A DNA stretch of 64,000 bases. Source: CAZTAO01 sp964611645. Lineage in GTDB: Bacteria; Armatimonadota; UBA5829. Within the stretch, counting starts at the first letter, position 1. Each line of letters starts with the position of its first letter. A program made the position numbers and the translations under genes. This document shows positions 26,345 to 35,700 of this stretch, one piece after another. The stretch is taken from contig CAZTAO010000021.1 of the NCBI GenBank assembly GCA_964611645.1, positions 8,137-72,136 on the forward strand, given 5' to 3'. The notes below the pieces were generated by a model. The model worked only from the letters and a program-made list of their open reading frames with translations, did not search any database and had not been told where the DNA came from.

Positions 26345-26672
26345 CGAACCTGCCCAGATACGCGTAGGAGACAATGGACATCACCACAACGCCCACCAAT
26401 GCAATGCCCCCAACGATATTGAGCTTGAATAGCTCGGATTCGATTGGTATGTGGGGCAAAGCCACGCCCAGACCCGCCAGGACCAGGCCCAAAACAAGCA
26501 GCATCCAGCCTCCGACGGCATTCACCGGATACCAGACTTCAGGCCGGAACACTTTCTTGCTGATCCTGAACCCGTATATCTGATTCGGGGGCACCCACCT
26601 GAGTATCAGCGGAATCCCGGCGATCACGAACACGATCCCAATCACGAACGGCGGTATCTGATAGGCGGCCAA
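26337..26672 (-). CDS. SdpI-family small membrane protein
   Basis: 111 residues from TTG 26672 (TGAGGT 8 bases upstream). Three membrane segments (about 8-24, 53-75, 84-105) surround the family signature PPNQIYGFRISK...VWYPVNAVGG. SdpI of Bacillus gives immunity to the SdpC toxin and binds a repressor, but most family members are uncharacterised. No toxin gene lies nearby. It is the first gene of the ispE-dxs run. Confidence 0.8.
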   Translation of the reverse strand: MAAYQIPPFVIGIVFVIAGIPLILRWVPPNQIYGFRISKKVFRPEVWYPVNAVGGWMLLVLGLVLAGLGVALPHIPIESELFKLNIVGGIALVGVVVMSIVSYAYLGRFDD

Positions 26673-26708
26673 TCAGCTAACCTCAAAAGAAATCGTTACC
26701 TATACATG

Positions 26709-26736
26709 ATAATACAACGCGTGGCTCTTGGGCCAA
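26709..26736 (-). promoter_or_regulatory. Probable promoter of the SdpI-ispE-dxs operon
   Basis: On the minus strand TTGGCC (26736-26731), a 16-base spacer, then TATTAT (26714-26709), about 37 bases before the TTG start at 26672. Confidence 0.5.
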
Positions 26737-26772
26737 TCGGAGGCCTGACAACCTGAGTCCTCGCACGACAAC

Positions 26773-28239
26773 TCAGACTCTGGGGCGCGACCAGTTGAAC
26801 AGGTAACGCAACAGCAACCTGAGGTTGTAGGCCCAGTTCGTTCTTACTGAGAAATAGGCCTCGGCTGAATACAGTTCCTCTTCCGCCAGGGTTCCGCCGT
26901 AGGTCAAGTCAGCCTCTGTGACGATCCCGGCCAGACTGCCGAGGTGAAGATTGCGCCAGTCGGGGAGCAGGTTGCGCACTTGCTCCACGGATCGCGGCCT
27001 CATCCCCACAAACCGCATCTGGCCACGAACCACGTTCACGAGCTGAGGCAAGAACCTGAGCAGAATATCCTTGGGCCTGTTATCCAGATAGTCTTTGTCA
27101 GTGAACGCCAGACGATGGAATGTCGCCGGTACTCCGGTCTCAAATGTGCGCGATGGGATTTTGACCAACTCGCTGCGGAATACAACCGGACCGCATCGGA
27201 AGATGCGAAGAATGAGGCACGTCAGAAGCATTAAAGGCCAGAATGTGAGGAGCATAACGCCCGCGGCAAGCCTCGAGGCAAATCGCCGTGCCAGCGCGCC
27301 AATTCCAGTGTGTGACAGGTTGCCCAGTATGAACTCATCGGTGACAGAGATCACAGCGCCAAGAGAGACATTCACCAGTACGTTCCTGTCAACTATGGCA
27401 TTGTTTATGTCGAGGGCCTCACCAACGTAGCTGCCCGGGCAGATCACCGCGTCGGAAATGGCGCTGCGGGAGTCGACAACGCAATCTCGGCCTACCGATA
27501 CGTTAGGCCCAAGCGAGACCCCAACGCCGATATCGCAGTTCTCCCCAATGTAGGCGGGGGGGTGGATTCTGGCATTCGGACGGATTGCAACGTTTCTGGA
27601 GACCCACACCCGCTCATCCACCTCGTGGCCGGAGATGAACAACCCCGGGAATGACTTCAAGAGCGCCGTCCTCTGAGCTTCTATCAGTCCAGCATAGCTC
27701 CGGGCATCCAGAAACTGGTTCTCCTCAGCCCTGACGAACTCCCAGCCTCGTTTCCTGGCTTCGTCAAGGACGGAGATGGACTGTGAAGCAAGCGCGGCGA
27801 ACTCCATCACCGACGCGCCATCCAACAGCGCCCACTGCGTCCACTCGGCATTCGCATCAACCCAAAGGCGAGTGCGGCTCGCATCGCTCCCAGTGGTAGT
27901 GTTGCCCAGATACGGCAGGCAGTCGCCCCTCCCCGCAAGAACCAGTTCATCCGGCGCAATGCTGAGTGTCTTCACGACCTGCCAGGCTGCGGCTTCATCC
28001 GAGCAGAGGTGATAGCTGAAGCGGCTGCCCCACCTGGCCCCGTCGCCAAGGTGAGCCTCAATCTCTTCCGGAAGATGGCCGAGGATGAAGTCGAAACTGG
28101 TGACTCCGTGGGATATCAGATGCTCGACGACATGCTGGATGAATGGCCTGTCGACCAGCGGCATCATCGGGGTGGGATATCTTGAGTTGAGGGCGTCGGG
28201 CTTCTCCGCCGCTCCCAGAGCTAGTATTACTGCCCTCAT
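26773..28239 (-). CDS. Nucleotidyltransferase - hexapeptide repeat - sugar-transferase fusion, probably degenerate
   Basis: 488 residues from ATG 28239, which shares one base with the upstream stop (TGATG). Residues 1-225 form a sugar nucleotidyltransferase-like fold (MRAVILALGAAEKPDALNSRYPTPMMPLVDRPF), but the G-x-G-T-x-R loop is missing. About 205-310 is a left-handed beta-helix with hexapeptides (VAIRPNARIHPPAYIGENC). The rest is a bacterial sugar-transferase domain with one membrane segment and QLVNVVRGQMRFVGMRPRS, the equivalent of LPQ...KGQMSLVGPRPH in its neighbour. The catalytic Asp-Glu segment found in the neighbour is not visible. The protein may be an accessory partner rather than an active enzyme. 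Confidence 0.7.
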   Translation of the reverse strand: MRAVILALGAAEKPDALNSRYPTPMMPLVDRPFIQHVVEHLISHGVTSFDFILGHLPEEIEAHLGDGARWGSRFSYHLCSDEAAAWQVVKTLSIAPDELVLAGRGDCLPYLGNTTTGSDASRTRLWVDANAEWTQWALLDGASVMEFAALASQSISVLDEARKRGWEFVRAEENQFLDARSYAGLIEAQRTALLKSFPGLFISGHEVDERVWVSRNVAIRPNARIHPPAYIGENCDIGVGVSLGPNVSVGRDCVVDSRSAISDAVICPGSYVGEALDINNAIVDRNVLVNVSLGAVISVTDEFILGNLSHTGIGALARRFASRLAAGVMLLTFWPLMLLTCLILRIFRCGPVVFRSELVKIPSRTFETGVPATFHRLAFTDKDYLDNRPKDILLRFLPQLVNVVRGQMRFVGMRPRSVEQVRNLLPDWRNLHLGSLAGIVTEADLTYGGTLAEEELYSAEAYFSVRTNWAYNLRLLLRYLFNWSRPRV

Positions 28240-28967
28240 CAATACGCGCCCTTGCCTATGAGGACTGCGGGTATGGTCTTGAGGAGCAGCATCACATCCA
28301 GCCACACGCTCTGACTCTCGATGTACTGGACATCGAGCCTGATCTGCTCAGGGAACGTGAGGTCGGCGCGTCCGGAGACTTGCCAGATGCAGGTGAGGCC
28401 AGGCAGAACATCCAGCCGACGTCTGTCCGCCAGGGAGTATTGCGCGACTTCCCTTGGAATGTGAGGTCTGGGACCTACCAGGGACATTTGGCCTTTCAGC
28501 ACACACCAGACTTGCGGCAGCTCATCGATGCTGAGCTTCCTCATGATCCGGCCAATGGGTGTAACCCGAGGATCGCGCCTGATCTTGAACGTGGCTTCGT
28601 CTGGGTGTTCGTCCAAATCGGCCACCTGCTCCAGCAGTGCATCGGCATTCAAAACCATCGACCTGAACTTCGGCAGAACAAACTCCTTGCCATATTGGCC
28701 GACCCTTGTCTGGTGAAAGAAGACGGGGCCACCGTCGTGCAGCTTGATGATGAGGCTAACCACCGCGAAGATCGGCGACGCCAGCAGCATAAGGATAAGT
28801 GACCCGACAATATCCGTAAGCCGTTTGACGGTCTTGGCACCGGCAACAACAAACAGCCAACTGTACTTCTTCGCATAGAAGCGTGACCTGCCGGACGACG
28901 CCCGCCCACTGGCATAGCGACGATACAGATCGTCGAAAAGGTCTTGTTGTTCTGTCTCCCGTATCAA
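28239..28967 (-). CDS. Undecaprenyl-phosphate sugar phosphotransferase (bacterial sugar transferase)
   Basis: 242 residues from TTG 28967 (GGAGG 9 bases upstream). A monotopic phosphoglycosyl transferase: KRLTDIVGSL, a membrane helix with a helix-breaking SP, GGPVFFHQTRVGQYGKEF, KFRSM, the likely catalytic pair in HPDEATFKIRRDPRVTPIG, and LPQVWCVLKGQMSLVGPRPH. These enzymes transfer a phospho-sugar from UDP- or similar nucleotide sugar to undecaprenyl phosphate, starting exopolysaccharide or glycan synthesis. The only neighbour is the fusion protein; no glycosyltransferase cluster follows. Confidence 0.9.
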   Translation of the reverse strand: MIRETEQQDLFDDLYRRYASGRASSGRSRFYAKKYSWLFVVAGAKTVKRLTDIVGSLILMLLASPIFAVVSLIIKLHDGGPVFFHQTRVGQYGKEFVLPKFRSMVLNADALLEQVADLDEHPDEATFKIRRDPRVTPIGRIMRKLSIDELPQVWCVLKGQMSLVGPRPHIPREVAQYSLADRRRLDVLPGLTCIWQVSGRADLTFPEQIRLDVQYIESQSVWLDVMLLLKTIPAVLIGKGAY

Positions 28968-29102
28968 CTGCTCTAGCCTCCGGCATCTCTTTTCAGAGAC
29001 GAAACGCCGCGGATCATATAGTGTACATTTTACAGCAAAGCCGATTATGTCGCTAATAGTCCAGATTGCCTCCGGGAAAACGGATGGGGGATCATCGAAT
29101 TC

Positions 29103-29441
29103 TCAGTCTCGGAACGACCTGACGGCCTGGTCGGTGTCGTTGTAGACATCGAGAATCCTGTGCATTCGCACTAACTCAAACAGCGCCCGTATCTCCTTGC
29201 CCATCCCGGACAACTTCAGTTCGCCTTTGTCGCTGGAGACCTTCTTCAGCACAGAGAGAATCGCACCGAGTCCCGCGCTGTCCATAAAGACCACGGACGA
29301 CAGGTCCAGAATGACCTTATGGCTATCCTGGAGCAGTGGCGCGACATCTTTCTTGAACTCCACAGCGTTGCCGGCGTCCAATCCGATGCACGGCAGACCG
29401 ATTACAGTCACATCGCCCCGTTTCTCAATCTTGAGTTCCAT
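29103..29441 (-). CDS. STAS-domain anti-sigma factor antagonist (RsbV/SpoIIAA-like)
   Basis: 112 residues, one STAS domain. VILDLSSVVFMDSAGLGAIL carries the probable phosphorylated serine S55 (DSAG, where many have DSSG or DSTG). In partner switching the unphosphorylated form binds the RsbW-like kinase and frees its target. It overlaps the upstream kinase gene by 17 bases, so the two form a cognate pair. Confidence 0.92.
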   Translation of the reverse strand: MELKIEKRGDVTVIGLPCIGLDAGNAVEFKKDVAPLLQDSHKVILDLSSVVFMDSAGLGAILSVLKKVSSDKGELKLSGMGKEIRALFELVRMHRILDVYNDTDQAVRSFRD

Positions 29442-29865
29442 TTTCAGTTCCGCTCCCTCTCAAACGCTTCTTGAGGCTCACGTATGGCCGCTTACCGCAG
29501 TCGAAGCCATACTCAACATCATCCATGCATTGCCGCATTATGAATATACCAAATCCGCTTTCCTTCGTCCCATCAAAGATGGGATCCGGCACTCTCTCCA
29601 GATCAGGCGGATCGCCGACGTGTGACAGCCTGATCTCCAGTTCCGGGCCGGAGTGGCTGAGCGCTAACCAGATCGGTCTGCCGCACTCGCCCTTATAGGC
29701 ATGCCTGCATATATTACTTGCCGCTTCACTCACAGCCAACTCTATCACGATAAGGTCCTCTTCCGTGAGATGGCCAGAGAGGCGTTTGAGCAAGTATGCG
29801 CGGATGTACTCCCGCAGATTCGTCGACACATCCGGACGACTCGTCAACTCATATTCGGCGTTCAA
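29425..29865 (-). CDS. RsbW-like serine kinase (anti-sigma factor type)
   Basis: 146 residues from TTG 29865. GHKL-type ATPase fold: N box ELAVSEAASNICRHAY and G box ESGFGIFIMRQCMDDVEYG. Such proteins bind and inhibit a sigma factor or other target and phosphorylate their STAS antagonist, here presumably the gene overlapping its 3' end. No sigma factor gene is in the window, so the target is unknown. Confidence 0.92.
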   Translation of the reverse strand: MNAEYELTSRPDVSTNLREYIRAYLLKRLSGHLTEEDLIVIELAVSEAASNICRHAYKGECGRPIWLALSHSGPELEIRLSHVGDPPDLERVPDPIFDGTKESGFGIFIMRQCMDDVEYGFDCGKRPYVSLKKRLRGSGTENGTQD

Positions 29866-30122
29866 GCCTCGTCAACCTGCTTTCTCTCACCAGTTGGCGT
29901 CGCATGCGACTGCAACAAGTATAAAGGGCCTCTTAGCATAGTTATCCTCTCGCGGGCCATATTCCTTCTGTGAATGCCACTTACCCCGGCCCTCAAAGGC
30001 ACATGCTAAGCAGATTGCACAGTTTGGGAACAAGAGGAAAGAATACTTGGATTATTGAAGGAGAAAAGTGTTCGTGTGCCCAAGTAGGTTATGTTCCGCG
30101 ACACCTGTGGGTATGGTAAACT

Positions 30123-31697
30123 ATGCAACAGCAAAACACAAATCGTTCCGGTCTTCTGTCAAGCATACCGGACGTTCTGATGCTGATCCGGAATGGAGAG
30201 GTTGTGTACGCCAATGCGGCCTGCCTGTCCATTTTCGGGATCAGTGGCGTGGTTGTTCTCGACACTCCCACACACCAATGCCTGCGGCCTGAGTTCCTTT
30301 CAGCGGCGCTTAGTCTTGCCGCACGGGCGGAGGCCGGAGACCCCCACGCTCAAGTCGAACTCGACTATCTCGATGACCTCGGCATCCAGCGATCATACAG
30401 GCTGAGTGCCTGCTGCGCGGACGACAACGGCCGACCGGCAACACTGCTGGTAGCTACCGATATCACAAAGTACAGGCGCGTGAGATACGACCTTGAGAAG
30501 CTCAACCGCAGCCTGCGGGTTCTCTCGGAAGCCGATAACGCTCTGATTCATCAACGCCACGAGGATGCTCTATTGCAGAGCACGTGCGTTAGCCTGGTAA
30601 AGACCGGACAACACAGTTTTGCTTGGGCCGGTTACGTTTCCGGCACAGGCGCTGAGTCCACAGTGCTTCCCGCAGCCGCGTTTGGAGTCCAGCGAAAGGC
30701 TGTGTCCAAATTGGCAGCAATGCCTTCCGCAAAACACAAACTCCTCACCCCTACCTCCACCGCTATCCTGCACGGTCAGCCGGTGGTTGTGGCGGACTCC
30801 AGGACGGAGACCCAGTTCGCGCTCTCAAGACTGGCGTGCAAACGCTATTTGTCCTCAATCGACGTTCCGATACGAGATGGCTCATCGACCCTTGGAGTGC
30901 TGAGCATCTATGATTCAGCGCCAGGCAGATTCGGCCCAGAGGAAATCGTCCTGATGAGCAAACTGGCGGACAATCTCGCCTATGGAATCAAGTCCATCAG
31001 GAACCGAGTGGCGCTGCAGCAGGCTTTGAACCAGACGAACAGCCTGTCTCGCCAGGTTATGAGATCTCAGGAACAGGCGCGCCAGCACCTATCGCGAGAA
31101 ATTCATGACCAATTGGGTTCGCTGACTACAGGCATCCTGATGTCGGTCAACCAGTGCGAACAGGTGTGCACGGAGATTCCGGACAACGGCATAGCAGCCG
31201 TGAAAGAGCTGGTGCTCGAGCTGATTCATGGGGTCCGAAACCTCTCACAGACCCTTCGCCCACCGATGCTGGATGACTTTGGACTGCTTCCTACTGTAGA
31301 ATGGTATGTTGAGAAATTCGGCGAACGCACGGGCGTCCAGGTAGACCTGCGTCATAGGGGCATTGGCCAGCGAATGGACCCTGATCTGGAGATCACCATA
31401 TTCAGACTTCTGCAGGAGGGTCTGACTAACATTGCCCGCCACGCCCACACCGACAGCGCATCGGTATCCATACTCGTGGGCCGGGGGCAAGTGCACCTTA
31501 CCGTACAGGATCACGGGCGTGGTTTCGACCTCGCAGCCATCCAGCGCACGACAACAAGCACTGGACTCGCCGGAATGAGGGAGCGCGCTGCCCTTCTTGG
31601 CGGGACCCTGACCATAGAAACGGCGCCGGGAAGCGGCGCCAAGCTGATTGCGGTAATCCCAACAATTCAAATGAACAAAGGTGAGCTATTGTGGTAA
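30123..31697 (+). CDS. PAS-GAF sensor histidine kinase, NarL/HisKA_3 type
   Basis: 524 residues, no membrane segment, so a cytosolic sensor. PAS domain about 12-118, GAF about 140-295, HisKA_3 dimerisation domain about 315-385 with the phospho-accepting H328 in SREIHDQLG, and HATPase about 415-518 (N box EGLTNIARHAH, G1 DHGRGF, GLAGMRERA). PAS and GAF suggest sensing of a small molecule, redox state or light, but no cofactor ligand is evident. No Shine-Dalgarno was seen at the ATG, and an in-frame stop lies just upstream. It overlaps the response regulator gene by 7 bases. Confidence 0.93.
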   Translation: MQQQNTNRSGLLSSIPDVLMLIRNGEVVYANAACLSIFGISGVVVLDTPTHQCLRPEFLSAALSLAARAEAGDPHAQVELDYLDDLGIQRSYRLSACCADDNGRPATLLVATDITKYRRVRYDLEKLNRSLRVLSEADNALIHQRHEDALLQSTCVSLVKTGQHSFAWAGYVSGTGAESTVLPAAAFGVQRKAVSKLAAMPSAKHKLLTPTSTAILHGQPVVVADSRTETQFALSRLACKRYLSSIDVPIRDGSSTLGVLSIYDSAPGRFGPEEIVLMSKLADNLAYGIKSIRNRVALQQALNQTNSLSRQVMRSQEQARQHLSREIHDQLGSLTTGILMSVNQCEQVCTEIPDNGIAAVKELVLELIHGVRNLSQTLRPPMLDDFGLLPTVEWYVEKFGERTGVQVDLRHRGIGQRMDPDLEITIFRLLQEGLTNIARHAHTDSASVSILVGRGQVHLTVQDHGRGFDLAAIQRTTTSTGLAGMRERAALLGGTLTIETAPGSGAKLIAVIPTIQMNKGELLW

Positions 31698-32341
31698 AGA
31701 TTATTATCGCAGACGATCACGGAATCGTGAGGCAAGGGCTTCGCGCACTTCTGAAGAGCGACCCGGAGTTCTCGGTTGTCGCTGAAGCAGCAGACGGGCT
31801 CACGGCCATCGAAGCCGTGGAGAAGAACCGGCCCGACCTGCTCATCCTGGACATCTCAATGCCCGGGATGAACGGACTTGAGGTCATCACGCACGTTCGA
31901 CGCATTTCCCCCAAGACACAGATTCTCGTGATGTCGATGCACGACGCCGAGCCATACATCTTCGAGGCCCTGAAGAATGGCGCGAAGGGATATGTGCTCA
32001 AGGGCGATGAACTGACATTGGTGGCAAGGGCAGCCCGAGAGGTTGCAGCCGGCAGGCTGTTCATGAGCCCTTCTCTCTCGGAAAAGATAGTGAGTTCATA
32101 CATCAGAACCCACGGAGAAACTACAGAGGTCGGCGGGAAGTCGGAGCAGAGCAAGCTTACGCTGCGCGAGAAGGAAGTCGTGAGGCTGGTCTCACAAGGC
32201 AAGACCAGTGCCCAGGTGGCGGAACAGTTGAGCATCAGCACCCGGACCGTGGAGAAGCACAGATCGAACATAATGATGAAGCTGGGCGTAAAGAACCACA
32301 GCGAACTGATACGCTACGCCATCAAGAACGGGATCATCTAG
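31691..32341 (+). CDS. NarL/FixJ-family response regulator
   Basis: 216 residues from GTG 31691. Receiver domain 1-120 with acidic pocket ADDH, phospho-acceptor D54 (LLILDISMPGMNG), and the Lys of the VLKG loop. The LuxR-type helix-turn-helix at 150-212 contains LTLREKEVVRLVSQGKTSAQ and STRTVEKHRSNIMMKLGV. It is the cognate partner of the overlapping histidine kinase. Likely targets are the flanking partner-switching genes, by position only. Confidence 0.95.
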   Translation: MVKIIIADDHGIVRQGLRALLKSDPEFSVVAEAADGLTAIEAVEKNRPDLLILDISMPGMNGLEVITHVRRISPKTQILVMSMHDAEPYIFEALKNGAKGYVLKGDELTLVARAAREVAAGRLFMSPSLSEKIVSSYIRTHGETTEVGGKSEQSKLTLREKEVVRLVSQGKTSAQVAEQLSISTRTVEKHRSNIMMKLGVKNHSELIRYAIKNGII

Positions 32342-32384
32342 CGAAGAGCGCAGCACAGAAGACAGAAATACATTCCGCTACTTC

Positions 32385-32735
32385 TCAGCTACTCGACTCT
32401 TCCTTGAATGCGCCCACTGCGGCTTCAGGCTTGTCGTGAATGTCGATGAGCCGGTTCATGCCGACGCTGGCAAACTGCACCTTTATCTGCTCGTTCATCC
32501 CACCGATCTTTATCTGCTTTCCTGCATTCGAGCACATCCGCTTGATTGCCAGCATTGCCCCCACGCCTGAGCTGTCTATAAACCTCACGTCCGAGAGGTC
32601 CAGCACAAACCGAGTGTCGATATCGAGCCTCGCCGCAACGGCCTGCTTGACCTCGGCCACACTTCCGACATCAAGGGTGTCGGTCCGAAGCGCTATGACT
32701 GTGCAGTCTTCTGTAGTCCTCACTAAGACATCCAA
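32385..32735 (-). CDS. STAS-domain anti-sigma factor antagonist (second copy)
   Basis: 116 residues from TTG 32735, chosen because AGGAGG lies 8 bases upstream; the longer frame to 32792 overlaps the phosphatase gene. RFVLDLSDVRFIDSSGVGAML carries the DSSG phosphorylation site (S55, by alignment with RsbV). It lies 16 bases after the large SpoIIE-type phosphatase/kinase, its probable partner. Confidence 0.92.
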   Translation of the reverse strand: MDVLVRTTEDCTVIALRTDTLDVGSVAEVKQAVAARLDIDTRFVLDLSDVRFIDSSGVGAMLAIKRMCSNAGKQIKIGGMNEQIKVQFASVGMNRLIDIHDKPEAAVGAFKEESSS

Positions 32736-32751
32736 GTTACGGCCTCCTCTA

Positions 32752-35700
32752 TCAAAGATTCTTCTTCCTGAGCAGGATGACTTGTCGACCATCCTCCTCT
32801 ACACCACATCTCACCTCGTCTACGCACTGTCCGACGAGATACGCACCGAAACCGTGATCGACAGCACCATGGGCGGGGTCAAATGGGTCCGAAGGCTGCC
32901 CGTCCGACCCATGCCTGCCGTTGTAGGTCAGCGAAACATCGAAATCCCCACTTCTGTAGCTGATACGCACGCACACTGAGTTATGCGGCAACTGAGCGGG
33001 ACCCTCTTGGGCAGAGTATTCGGTTGGCGCCTGCTTCACAATGTTCGCCACAGCCTCGCTGACGGCCAGTTGCACCCTGGGCAGATGCTTCTGCGAGAAC
33101 TCTTCGCCAGCATTGTTTCTGGCGAACCCTGCAACGGAGTCTCGTATCACCGCGAGCTGCTTAAGGTCGCTGGGAACCCGGATCTCCGCCTGTGTGAGCG
33201 GCGAAGCGCTATCACTTGCTTTCACGACTACGCACGTCAGGTCGTCGGCAAAGACCGGAGAACCGGTGAACTCGACTACTGATGACCGCACATAATCGCT
33301 GATTTCCGTGGGTTCGAGTAGATGAGTGTGTTCCACTGCCTCGATTAGCCTTTCTGTGCCGAACATTTCGCCGTGGGAGTTGCGGGCCTCGGTGACACCA
33401 TCACTGTAGAACACAAAAGTGTCACCCTGAGAGTATGGGTATGTATTCTGGAAGTAGTGCTCCGAGAGATCGAAGCCGAGAGGCATATTGTGGCCTTCCA
33501 GCTTCTCGGCAATGCCTGTCTGAGCGTCCACCTGGAAGACACGGGTGTTTCCGCAGTCCACGAGTGTGAGTTCGGAACTGGTGGGATCGAAGCGCGCGTA
33601 TGAGAGCGTGATGAAGCTGTCCAGGGCCTCCAGCTCGGGAGTGAGCTCTTCGTGCACCCTCGACACAATGCTCTGCGGCTGGGGGAGATTGCCTACGCCC
33701 GAACCCACGACCATCTGCGTGATCGTGCGTTCAAACAAGGCCTTGGCTCCCGCGGCAAAGAGGGCAGCAGGAACGCCTTTGCCCATAACGTCTCCGACTA
33801 TGACGTCAAGACACCCGTTGTAGTGCTCAGTGAAATCGTAGAAGTCTCCGTCAATCTGCTTCGACGGCAGAGTCAAGGCCGAAGCCACGAATGACCTGAA
33901 CCTCGCGGGGATCTTCCCCAGAAGCAGCGACTGCTGGATTCGCGCGCCTATCTGGACTTCCTGGTCACGCGCTTCCTCCAACTGTCTGCTGGCTTCGCGC
34001 TTTGTCAGCGCATTGCCAAAGACACTGCCCACAACGAACAACAGCCCCAGCAACTCATCGGGCCACTCGCGAACATCGTTCTTGGTCTCGAAACCACAGA
34101 ATCCCAGGAGTGATGCCTCACACAGCACCGGAACCGCGAGAAGCGCCCTCGTCTCAGGGGCAGCGAGCAGGTCGATCTCCTTTTCGGCATGTGGCGGCAG
34201 AGGGGTATTGGAACACATGTAGATGTGCTCATGACCCTCCAGCTTGCCGATGCACCACGGTATGGAGCCTGTTGCAACGCGTTGGAGATCCTTAGCTCTG
34301 CGTTCGACGCCATCGGACGCCCACTCGTGAGTCATTGAGAGACTGCGTATGTCGCGACCAAACTCAAACAGGAAGCTTCTGTCCACTCGGGCAAACTCGC
34401 CCAGCGCTTTGAGGGATTGGTCGATTCCTTCATCTACTCCACTGGAAGGCAACTGGACAAAATGCATCGATATGTCTGAGATCATCCGCTCCAAGCGCAT
34501 TCGGCGCCTGATCTCATCGTCCGCGCGCTTGCGTTCCGATACATCTCGGAATACCAGCACGGCGCCGAGCAGGTTGCCTTCGCTGTCTAGAATCGGCGCC
34601 CCGCTGTCGTCGACCGGGGTAACCCGGCCGTCCTTCGCCACCAGCAGTTTCTCCACCGGGATGTCGCTGCTGTCAGTCTGCTGTAGCGTCATGCGCACCG
34701 GATTGGAAAGAGATTCACCATTGAGGCCATCTCTCAATACAAACGCCGCTTCAACCGGTTTCCCCAGAGCCTCTTCAGCCAGCCATCCTGTCAGTTGCTG
34801 CGCGACCGGGTTCATAAAGGTAATGAGGCCGCGCGTGTCCGTGGTTATGACCGCGTCGCCGATGCTTGTAAGGGTTGTCAGCATCAGCTTGCGCTGCATG
34901 TCGAGTTCTTCCGAATACAGAAGAAGCCGCGAGTGTGTCCGCTTTCTTTCGATTGCTGAGCCAATGCTGCCTGCGATCCCCCGGAGTATGCTGATCTCCC
35001 CGGATTGCCAATTGCGTTCTTCATGGCATTCGTCGAACCCTATCAGCCCCAGGAGAGCATCCTCGACAAAAACAGGAAGGATCAGCGAGGACACAGCTCG
35101 CCCCGCACTAACAACAGGTTTGGCCTCCTCGGGGAAATCACTGACCCGGCCGGCAATATGCTCGCTGCGCGAAAGGGCTTCGTACCAACCGGCAAACAGT
35201 GCGCACGAGACGCCTTGCCCATCACTCCTGCAAGGCTTTCCACCAGGGCCTGCGTTCCACTCATAGGCCAGGGTCGCGACGTAATGCCCCGAATCAGGTT
35301 GGCCCAAGACCTCGCACACGTAGACCCTGTCAACTCCCATCGTCTCACCCAGGAGTCCAATGGCCTCTTCAACCCCCTGGTCGTAATCCATCGTCGTAAC
35401 AAGAAGATTGGCGGCCTGGGCTACCCGTTCGAGTATGCGGTCACGAGACTGCAAGTCCTCCTGCAGAATCCGCATCTCATTAAAATCGGATTGGACCTTG
35501 TCCAGAAGCCCGTTAACCGCTGTGGAGACGTTGCATATCTCATCGCTTCCCGATACGTGGACCCGGTTGCTGATATCGTTGTGCCGATACAGGCCACGGA
35601 CATCCTCCGCAAGCCGGCTGACTCGGCCCAACAGGCCCAGGTCGAGGATCCAAAGAACGATAACCACGAACAGACACCCGAAGGCAAGAAAAGGAGGGAG

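Noticed and set aside
34349..35266. 305-codon plus-strand ORF, Ser/Arg-rich
   Set aside because: Antisense of the GAF/PAS region of the large phosphatase/kinase.
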